Shown here: piece after piece, positions 18,801 through 24,620 of the stretch
Layout: every line of letters begins with the position of its first letter
Position numbering within the stretch: the first letter of the stretch is position 1
DNA from: a virus
Strand: one strand, 5' to 3'
Virus record (IMG/VR): IMGVR_UViG_3300032081_000295
Location: 1-24,620 of that record
Length of the DNA: 24,620 nucleotides
The notes under the pieces: model-generated
The model's input: only the letters and a program-made list of their open reading frames with translations
What the model was told of the DNA's origin: nothing
The model's database searches: none
Position numbers and translations under genes: made by a program

Positions 18801-21021
18801 GCATAGAGACAGCCGTAGAATCTAAATTTAACCATCCTTTCTCAGCCATAAAAGCTGTAGCCTCTGTATCCGTCAAGGCCCTATGCTTTTCAAAGTTTTT
18901 AGCAAGCGGTCTAAATCTTCCGTTACTATCAAAAATATCATAGCTATTATATTTATTTTTAGCTCCTGTTACCCTATTAATTCCTCTAATGTTATCAACA
19001 AAAGTACCGACTATATTATCAAGTCCCTTATCAGTAGGTGTACTTTTTATAAGCCCTGCAGCCTGTTTGTTTTCGTATTGAATTTTAAAAGCCTTTTTAG
19101 CGTCTTCAAAAAAAGAATCTTCTCCTGCCTTTTGTATAAAATTAAAGTCCCACGCTTGTGACAGTCCGTAGTTTTGCAACTCATCAAACTCAATACCTGC
19201 CTTACGCATACTATCTTTAATTTCATTATTTGCTTTTGTCATTAAAGGCACAATACGTTTTACTTCTGCTACATCTTCAGCAGTAAGAGCGTTGTTTTTA
19301 AACAGACCACTAATACCTGTGTAGCCTTCCTCCAAGGAATCTACATCTCGCCAGCCTCTCATTGCCTCTGTAACAGTCTTAACTACTTTCTGGTTCTCAA
19401 AAGAGTCGCCATAGATGCCAACAACTTTTGCAATAAAAGAAGCATTGTCAGATAAATTAAGAGTTTCTATTGCGTTAGTAGCCCCTCCCGGTTTTTGAAA
19501 AATAAGATTAGCTAGAACCTTGTTCCACCCACCTAAAGCGTCAGACTTGGTAGCAACTGTACCCGCTGTATGAAACTTTAAGGTAGTATTTAGATTCTGT
19601 TCTGCTGATTGCGTTAAAACCATTTTAGCTTTTTCTAAGTCCATGCCAGTAAGTTTCATGTTCTGTAAAACTTTTTGCCATTGTCCTAAAGCTGCTCCAG
19701 CTACAACAAGCCCAGCAGTAATGTGGTCATCGTCCTCATCACCTACTATTCCAGAAGTTACATACCCTCCTATACCTCCTATAATAGGTCTGGTGGGTTC
19801 AAATATTAAACTCTTTAAAATATTATCAGTAAGCTTTCCATTTTTATTAAGATCTTCTATTGTGTTACCGGCAAGATCTACCCTGTTAACAGATCCTTGG
19901 ATATGCCCACTGTAAAAATTATCTTTAGCTTTTTCAATTTTACTTTGAAGCTCTGTAATTTGATTTTTTATATCCTTGTCTTTTGGCTTTTGTATTACGG
20001 CTGTTTTAAAGAAAGCAATACGCTCGTTAATATCTTCTAAAGAAGGAATATCTTTACCTTGTTTCTCAGCTTTCTTTATAATTCTTTTTTTGCGAGCTTC
20101 ATATTTCTTTAAGGCACCAGCAGCTTTACCTTTTTCTTGTAAAGCTTTTAAATCAGAAAGAATAGCTTCCATCTTTCTAATAGGCTCATATCGCATAGTA
20201 AGATTAGCACCTGTACCAGTTGCTTCAGGAACATTTGCCAGCCTAGACTGAGCCGTGACAACCCTTTCTGCAGCCTCTTCAATAGCTTCCGTTTCAGCGC
20301 TTGTTAAAGCGGGAATAATAACTCTAGGTTTTTCTCCCACCTGAGAAGGTCTAACCCCAAGCCTTTCAAGCTTATCTGCTGTAGGAGCTTCTACGGGTAT
20401 ACGAGCTTCAGGAGAGGGAGAAGAAGAAACCTCTTTAACAGCTTCAGCAACTCTGCTATCAATTGGCTGTCCTCTACGATACTTAGCTGCTAGATGACCT
20501 GATAAAGCACCAGCAGCACCACCTATTAAGGCAGAGGCACCCACGTTAATAGGATTTATTTCACCATAAACTAACTGATCTCTAAGAGCGGCATCTGTAG
20601 CATTAAAACCTGCACCTACCGCAGCCCCTGTTAGCTTACCTGCCTTAGCAACCTTCATCCAAGGAAAAAGCCAAGTAACAGGATCAGCCACAGCAACACC
20701 TAAGCGGCCTGTTAATTCAGCACCCCCTTCTTGTTGCTCGCTTATGCCTTTAAACTCTGTATACTCTTTAAAAATGTCACGCTGCCGCTGATCTTCTATA
20801 TTAGAAAGAGCATCAGAATAAGACAGATCACTGCCTATGGAGTCATACAAAGCTTCTCCGTACCTGAACAAGTTACCTGTTAAAGTAGTTTCCTGTGCTG
20901 CGCCATAAGCCATTTTTCTAGACGTATCAATGGACTCGTACTCTCTCTGATTGTCCAGCATAAGCTGCCTTTCACTAGAAACATAGTCATTAATTTCATC
21001 GTCATCAAATATTGAAGGCAT
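15793..21021 (-). CDS. Giant polyvalent internal virion protein with ADP-ribosyltransferase-like domain (1742 aa)
   Basis: Probably ejected with the DNA, like T7 gp16 (1318 residues). N-terminal region: Gly/Ala-rich hydrophobic segments at about 125-140 and 158-180 (VGASALIGGAAGALSGHLAA). Residues about 235-370 are charged helix. A second hydrophobic region lies near 800-840 (MAMATLTTLANSTMLTRVSI). After DKGGEV (1188-1192) comes a domain at about 1283-1432 resembling PolyVal-type ADP-ribosyltransferases: H1285 in VKHASS, NALYFGE, SEGYDGLIIRG (1385-1388) and DQVISFDP, where the usual Glu is Gln1421. A further C-terminal domain (about 1530-1680, VQVGMNPFKHSYFYD) resembles polyvalent-protein associated modules. 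The C-terminus repeats an NKGGKV tag. No transglycosylase motif was seen. Virion role is inferred; a toxin-like effector role is possible. Confidence 0.8.
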   Translation of the reverse strand: MPSIFDDDEINDYVSSERQLMLDNQREYESIDTSRKMAYGAAQETTLTGNLFRYGEALYDSIGSDLSYSDALSNIEDQRQRDIFKEYTEFKGISEQQEGGAELTGRLGVAVADPVTWLFPWMKVAKAGKLTGAAVGAGFNATDAALRDQLVYGEINPINVGASALIGGAAGALSGHLAAKYRRGQPIDSRVAEAVKEVSSSPSPEARIPVEAPTADKLERLGVRPSQVGEKPRVIIPALTSAETEAIEEAAERVVTAQSRLANVPEATGTGANLTMRYEPIRKMEAILSDLKALQEKGKAAGALKKYEARKKRIIKKAEKQGKDIPSLEDINERIAFFKTAVIQKPKDKDIKNQITELQSKIEKAKDNFYSGHIQGSVNRVDLAGNTIEDLNKNGKLTDNILKSLIFEPTRPIIGGIGGYVTSGIVGDEDDDHITAGLVVAGAALGQWQKVLQNMKLTGMDLEKAKMVLTQSAEQNLNTTLKFHTAGTVATKSDALGGWNKVLANLIFQKPGGATNAIETLNLSDNASFIAKVVGIYGDSFENQKVVKTVTEAMRGWRDVDSLEEGYTGISGLFKNNALTAEDVAEVKRIVPLMTKANNEIKDSMRKAGIEFDELQNYGLSQAWDFNFIQKAGEDSFFEDAKKAFKIQYENKQAAGLIKSTPTDKGLDNIVGTFVDNIRGINRVTGAKNKYNSYDIFDSNGRFRPLAKNFEKHRALTDTEATAFMAEKGWLNLDSTAVSMQYADRAIKMRNWANTLGANGELFNRALDDVERAFKNKRGSVADFKDTYKKNLTNMAEVYWGVHGSSSASGSLGNMAMATLTTLANSTMLTRVSISALGDLIQPIQNSGVMPAIRAAMSKVTPGESFSSKSGFKYDKSFEREYSALMAHASTDPFSSFQSALDSWNKNFFKLVQLERITKVARGFAYDVGVRRAYDIAKKVESKGGKVSASLQKEMNQLGIQSVDDLKIISKYSNINEAFDAEDGQKILNMAGRRSADRDAIVPLAGNRLYFSQTNNPYIKSLGQFLSWAQAKTAQTNALVERIENKDAALAVRALGLSTVYMAVQAGREWASPYQVRQSEAHDTFSTEHLKESLKLSGNILPWHIDKIVSGLNAPDNKIVSANIAPSLGYADTFMSELFKFSGNLEAGDVEGAGRNVLNVVPFGKEVTGYSRRITGSPLLEDRPNYDKGGEVLDVPNTAPEPDQRIDKMTGMPYNQQAGTAFTDVEDRQDPLQRMGFALGSLVTRAGAKLFKAFDDDLVDETPLKTTDEILEDNNIFKGTLSVKHASSEKSLKEFIDPSEVNPAARYPENEFGDNALYFGEKNSPFTSAEGMYGYEASPYLYDVDSIFDKAFVLTPQNIKKLASLIPEDKRRFGGDVVDVLKSEGYDGLIIRGFDDSIKTQKIIDKAERKDKFYYGIFQDQVISFDPKKNKILNAPEVRQGILGRDAAIADSMTEKDIAAWQEANRLPESKRQKQRPEIVEKLKSVLRGDASYDDYVSEVDELFPPTLYTKENAPEFPTLVEVRGAVGKKTLTGGRGIVGADVKVEEGRRVSSRLDIPAYDLRGVWAVTLHNPKGKGGSAFAYGQTSVLKNVDFTTNPKDALNIALGQSKGTIARMEGDWVNHNPRSIYNKAIDLLESDEWVQVGMNPFKHSYFYDKKTMLPVVSAEEVIQVGPLVLVKKKGMKTASPNDPMFKVDLEGLKNKKSKAPLSIMAQEGKVNIPSVPFNKGGKVLSSLQRKVNNV

Positions 21022-21024
21022 TAA

Positions 21025-23328
21025 TTAAACTCCAGCAATCGGGGAAAAAGTTCCTAATATATCTAAAAGTTTTTCAATTGTTTTTTCATCAGGATCTACT
21101 AGTCTTTTTTGAGGAGCGTTTTCTTCTAAAACTTTTAGTATGGTTTGTATCTGCTCATCCGTAGGATCTACAAGCCCTGTAACTATTTTTCTGGTATCAG
21201 CCTTACTTAAGGTTACACCTAGCTGCTCTTTTACCTCAGACTTAAATTTAGCTACCACTCCTCTGCCTTCTTTAGTATTAAGAGAAGGAACATCAAATGA
21301 GTTAACTTTTTCTTGAGTTTGGATAGCTAAAGAGCTGCGATTACTTAGCAAAGAAGGTTTTCTTTTTGACTTAGGCTCAAAGTCTCTACCTCTTCTAATG
21401 TCATCTAAAAGCCCCTGTTGCTTGTCAGCTACAGAAGAAGTCTCTAAAAGCTCGCTAGTTTGTTCTAAAGGAATAGGCTTTAAAGAGGAAGTAGCTTTTA
21501 ATTCTTGTACACTGCTTTTAGACTCAGGTAAAAATGAACGCGGTTTAACATCTTCAGAAATGCCTTCTAAAGCATCAAACCAAGAAGTAACATTAATTAG
21601 AGTATCTAAACCAGAACCCGGAATTACCCTAGAACGTGTTTCAGAATCAGCATCATCACCTAGTAATTCTTTTTTTAAGCTATTAGGTATAGATATTCCT
21701 GCATTTTCTAAAGCACTCACAGAGTCTATTTTGTTTTGTAAATTATCCTCGTTTACTATGGCATCAATTTGTTGTTGGCTAATAGGGACTGGCATAGAAA
21801 CAGATTGAGTTGAAGTACTTGCAACAGCATTTCTAACTATAGGCTGAATAGCTCGTAAGTCCTCACGACTAGGAGCAGACACAAAGTTGTATGAAAAGCC
21901 ACTATCACGTAAAGCCCCTGTGTATTTCTTGTCTGTTATATAAGATGGGCCAAATCCAAACCAATTTTTTTCTTCTCCACCCGTATAGTCCAAGTTGTTT
22001 AAAGCAGCAATAGCGTTCTTTCTAATAAGAGCTGCTTGTGCTGGACCTGAAACTCTATTAACATACTCATCTGCTTCCTCAATACTTAAACCCTCGTAAA
22101 AAGAAGCAAAGTTACGCTGAGATTGGCTAACAGCCGCTTGAGATAGCCTCTTCCAAGCTGCGTCTACTCTTTTTTTATCTTCTGAACTAGCTTGCAAATA
22201 ACTATCGGCATTACTAAAATTTTGTAAATAATTTTCTCTAAAAACATCTCTCTGTCTTACTGCCGACTCTGCTGTCATAACACTGTTTACTAGATCTGCT
22301 TGCGCGGTGGCTGTTAAATTTAATCCAGTCCCGCCTAGACTTTCTGCCAACATACTAAGAGCAACTTCTTGATCAGGGTATTTTTTATTTTTAGCATAAT
22401 AACTTCTTACAGCATTAGACATGCCTCTAGAAAGGTTACCTGAATGATAATCTGAAATAAAGTTAGTCTGGTCTTTAGACTTTCCCCACCAAGCTTGAAA
22501 CTCAGGATCTTTATACTCAGCCATTATGTCTATTTCTTTTTCAAGCCTTTTAACAGTTGCCCCCTTATTAACCAAGGCTAAAAGCTTTTCAGCTTCCATA
22601 CCTGTTAAGTTTAAACCTTGTCTTGCAACCGCCACAGCATTCTTTTTTTCCTCGTCAGTAGGGCCTGAAAAAGGAGAAGAGCCTGTAAATAGTCTTTTAA
22701 CGCTTTTAAACACGCCCTGAAGAGGCCCTTTGGAATAAGGAGTAGTCTTAGCTAAAACTTCTTTTGCGTCTTGTCCTGTCTTATAATTAGACAAAGCAGC
22801 AATACCCGCTAAATACTGATTATCCTCTTCTCTGGCTATATCACCTGCTTTTTCTAATCGGCTGTGAAGTAATCTGCTAAACTGAATCGCTGCCTCTGTA
22901 CTCCCTTCTAATTCCTTAGGAGATATTCTTAAGTCTGCTAAAAACTTTCTGCGGGTATCTTCTTCTATATATTTTTCTACTTTTTCTAAATGATAAGCGT
23001 AAGAGTCCCCAGCATAATCTGTTGTAATTTTTTTGCCCAGAGCATCATAATTAGTTTTCTGGCGAGTAATAGCTTTTATATCTGAGTTTAAGGCTCTTCC
23101 TTGCTCAGTTTGTAACAACTTTTCAACAGGTTTTTCAAAAGGAGCAGATATAATATCTGATACACCTTTAGCAAATTGCTGCCCAATAGGAGCTAAAATA
23201 TAGCCTAGCATTTGATCTCTTCTAGCTCTTTTACGATACTCATCTTCTTCCTTGCGCCTACGCTTGTACTCAGATGTAGTAGCCTGTCCAAGAATTGAAT
23301 AGGCTTGTGCTAATTGGTTATCAGCCAT
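21025..23328 (-). CDS. Probable internal virion protein (767 aa)
   Basis: Mostly helical and charged throughout, with a strongly basic/acidic N-terminal stretch (YKRRRKEEDEYRKRARRDQM, about 21-40) followed by a mildly hydrophobic segment (LGYILAPIGQQFAKGVSDII). The middle is Ala-, Ser- and Asn-rich; the C-terminal 200 residues are Ser/Pro/Glu-rich and probably flexible. No enzymatic motif is recognised. Size, order and direct linkage (3-base gap) to the 1742-residue gene match the pair or trio of internal or ejection proteins of podoviruses. The N-terminal pattern MADNQLAQAYSILGQ looks like proteins seen in related marine phages. Function is by context. Confidence 0.72.
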   Translation of the reverse strand: MADNQLAQAYSILGQATTSEYKRRRKEEDEYRKRARRDQMLGYILAPIGQQFAKGVSDIISAPFEKPVEKLLQTEQGRALNSDIKAITRQKTNYDALGKKITTDYAGDSYAYHLEKVEKYIEEDTRRKFLADLRISPKELEGSTEAAIQFSRLLHSRLEKAGDIAREEDNQYLAGIAALSNYKTGQDAKEVLAKTTPYSKGPLQGVFKSVKRLFTGSSPFSGPTDEEKKNAVAVARQGLNLTGMEAEKLLALVNKGATVKRLEKEIDIMAEYKDPEFQAWWGKSKDQTNFISDYHSGNLSRGMSNAVRSYYAKNKKYPDQEVALSMLAESLGGTGLNLTATAQADLVNSVMTAESAVRQRDVFRENYLQNFSNADSYLQASSEDKKRVDAAWKRLSQAAVSQSQRNFASFYEGLSIEEADEYVNRVSGPAQAALIRKNAIAALNNLDYTGGEEKNWFGFGPSYITDKKYTGALRDSGFSYNFVSAPSREDLRAIQPIVRNAVASTSTQSVSMPVPISQQQIDAIVNEDNLQNKIDSVSALENAGISIPNSLKKELLGDDADSETRSRVIPGSGLDTLINVTSWFDALEGISEDVKPRSFLPESKSSVQELKATSSLKPIPLEQTSELLETSSVADKQQGLLDDIRRGRDFEPKSKRKPSLLSNRSSLAIQTQEKVNSFDVPSLNTKEGRGVVAKFKSEVKEQLGVTLSKADTRKIVTGLVDPTDEQIQTILKVLEENAPQKRLVDPDEKTIEKLLDILGTFSPIAGV

Positions 23329-23859
23329 TTATCTTTCTCCTAACAAAGAACGCTGCTTAGGCGGTTCTACTTGATCTAATTTTTCTGCTACTCCTGCAGG
23401 AAAGTCTTCGTCCATTTCAGGCTTTTCAATGCTTTTCATTGCTTGATTCATTACAGGAAGTTCTTCTTCTTCCTCAGTGGGCTTTTCGTCATCATCATTC
23501 ATAACAGTAAAGTCTACGTCTGCTCGCTCTGCTAAAGCTGCAATCATGTATGCCAGAGGTTCTGCAATCATTAGCATCATATCAGGGTTGTATAAACCAT
23601 CCTGAAAGCCCTGCATAATTAACACCTGAACAATATCCATTAAAGATGATCCTGCCTCAAGACTGTCTAATACAGACTCATAAGTTTCTTCTTCAGTAAG
23701 CAGTTCAAAGTAATACTCAAGAACATCATTACGATCAGTAAACTTAGGAGGCCCTTCAAAGGGACGCGGAGCTGATGGATCATCTGTTAAAGATTGTCCC
23801 GGTATAGGTCTTTTAAAAGATGTACCAGCTTTAAAAAAGTCATCGTCTAGTTCTGCCAT
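23329..23859 (-). CDS. Acidic conserved phage protein (176 aa)
   Basis: Starts MAELDDDFFKAGTSFKRPIP; the core (residues about 42-115: VLEYYFELLTEEETYESVL, then LMDIVQVLIMQGFQDGLYNP and IAEPLAYMIAALAERA) is helical and reminiscent of a conserved cyanophage/marine phage virion-associated protein. The tail is very acidic (MNDDDEKPTEEEEELP) and ends KQRSLLGER. It abuts the 767-residue gene directly (stop at 23329, next start 23328). No enzymatic motif. A role as virion component or assembly chaperone is inferred. Confidence 0.68.
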   Translation of the reverse strand: MAELDDDFFKAGTSFKRPIPGQSLTDDPSAPRPFEGPPKFTDRNDVLEYYFELLTEEETYESVLDSLEAGSSLMDIVQVLIMQGFQDGLYNPDMMLMIAEPLAYMIAALAERADVDFTVMNDDDEKPTEEEEELPVMNQAMKSIEKPEMDEDFPAGVAEKLDQVEPPKQRSLLGER

Positions 23860-23871
23860 AATTATATTCCT

Positions 23872-24620
23872 TTAACCGCCTTGACCTTGAAAGACTGCCA
23901 TCCGTTTGAAGTAGTCAGCATAGTTATTAGCACCGCCGTAGATACCTTGCGGGTTAGTATTAAGGCTAGAGCTTGTTACATAATCCGCATAAGCATCTTG
24001 CATAATAGGTTGTAATCCCATTTGTGCAGCTTCAGATAGCTGTGAGCGCATTTGAGGACTGTATCCTCCCCATGAAAGACCTTGCTCATATTTTTCTGGT
24101 CCAAAGCCGATAGCTTTAGATAAACCTTTTTTAAACTCACCTTTAACCAAATCACCGGGAGCAGACAGTAAACTATCTACAGCATATGCTTTAGCTTTAC
24201 CCGGAGCAGTTTTAAATACATCTTCAATGCTTTTTTCTCCTGTAATTTTTTCAAGACCTTTAGAAAATAAACTTTGTTTTGCCGAATCTACTTCTGTAGA
24301 AAGAACATCTTGCGAAATTTCTCCGGGTAGCTCGTTAAACTTTTTAAGATCTAAACTTGTTTGAGCTTGTTCCATAAAACCTGACTTTAACTCTCCAGTA
24401 ATAGGGTCTGTTACAGGAGCCGCACTTTGCACAGCAGCGCCTTCTACCGCTTTGGTGTTTCCAAAAGCTGCAAGATCCGCTGCCGTTTTTTCGCCTACAG
24501 TCATTATGCCTCTATCAGCAAAACTTTCAAGGTCAGACTGCCAGAAGTTACTAGCTTCTGCACCAAGCTTTGAAATGCTGTCAGATAGTCTACCGCCCCA
24601 GCCTTCTTTACCAAAAGCTT
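23872..24620 (-). CDS. Structural or virion-associated protein, 5' end outside window
   Basis: The leftward frame is open to the right edge of the window: upstream of a Met at 24504 there are 38 more sense codons that look protein-like (FGKEGWGGRLSDSISKLGAE), so the start lies outside. GAGG lies 4 bases before that Met, so an internal start cannot be ruled out. The visible part has 248 residues, Ala/Gly/Lys-rich and helical, with WGGYSPQMRSQLSEAAQMGL and a C-terminus rich in Asn/Tyr (GIYGGANNYADYFKRM, ending QGQGG). No family is recognised. Position at the head of the visible late block, before the internal virion proteins, suggests a virion component. Confidence 0.6.
   Translation of the reverse strand, partial: AFGKEGWGGRLSDSISKLGAEASNFWQSDLESFADRGIMTVGEKTAADLAAFGNTKAVEGAAVQSAAPVTDPITGELKSGFMEQAQTSLDLKKFNELPGEISQDVLSTEVDSAKQSLFSKGLEKITGEKSIEDVFKTAPGKAKAYAVDSLLSAPGDLVKGEFKKGLSKAIGFGPEKYEQGLSWGGYSPQMRSQLSEAAQMGLQPIMQDAYADYVTSSSLNTNPQGIYGGANNYADYFKRMAVFQGQGG

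Noticed and set aside
16295-20251. Several rightward open frames of 60-92 codons opposite the 1742-residue gene
   Set aside because: They are antisense shadows, rich in Ser/Leu/Phe as expected from the complement of AT-rich coding sequence, with no start sites or family signals.
21398-21808. A rightward 136-codon frame opposite the 767-residue gene
   Set aside because: Antisense to a longer coding frame, low-complexity Ser-rich, no ribosome binding site.
1-24620. tRNA or other structured RNA genes, insertion sequences and integrase
   Set aside because: Nearly all sequence is coding with overlaps; no cloverleaf-like segment, transposase or integrase motif, or long direct repeat was seen by eye.

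Overview
The window is a densely packed, AT-rich stretch of a lytic marine phage genome, most likely a podovirus-like phage of a Gram-negative marine bacterium. This is inferred from gene content: a T7-type primase-helicase, a family A DNA polymerase, an endonuclease I, a flavin-dependent thymidylate synthase and a B12-dependent ribonucleotide reductase, together with a long internal-virion-protein module and several small lysine-rich proteins that I recognise from marine viral genomes. Roseophage SIO1-like and HMO-2011-like phages are the closest gene-content analogies I can offer. No host gene, tRNA, integrase, transposase or CRISPR array is visible. No single-subunit RNA polymerase gene is in the window, so host RNA polymerase may be used, although such a gene could lie outside.

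Positions 1-12234 are a rightward early/middle block whose genes almost all overlap by 1 to a few dozen bases (ATGA and TAATG junctions). In order: a DUF932-like gene (open at the left edge), a protein with an RNA polymerase alpha C-terminal-domain-like module, two small unknown genes, a small membrane protein, thyX, three small unknown genes, a single-strand DNA-binding protein, a DUF6447-like protein, primase-helicase, DNA polymerase, a winged-helix protein, two PD-(D/E)XK nucleases, a small unknown gene, a reading frame without a normal start codon, endonuclease I, DUF3310, a basic small protein, the class II ribonucleotide reductase, and two small unknown genes. Together they make dNTPs (NrdJ plus ThyX), copy the DNA (helicase, polymerase, SSB) and process or degrade DNA (three nucleases).

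Positions 12235-24620 are a leftward late block that meets the first block tail to tail with no spacer. Read from the right edge in transcription order: a structural gene open at the right edge, a conserved acidic protein, a 767-residue and a 1742-residue probable internal virion/ejection protein, an M15-type peptidoglycan peptidase, two secreted proteins, a membrane-anchored coiled-coil protein, a holin-like protein and three very basic small proteins, with a previously easy-to-miss 26-residue membrane peptide among them.

The most interesting items are the phage alpha-CTD mimic (738-1223), the 1742-residue polyvalent virion protein with an ADP-ribosyltransferase-like module whose usual catalytic Glu appears to be Gln, the cassette of exported proteins next to the lysis genes, and several hidden small genes (1220-1384, 1573-1743, 8946-9119, 12518-12598). 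All family assignments were made by reading motifs; no database search was run.
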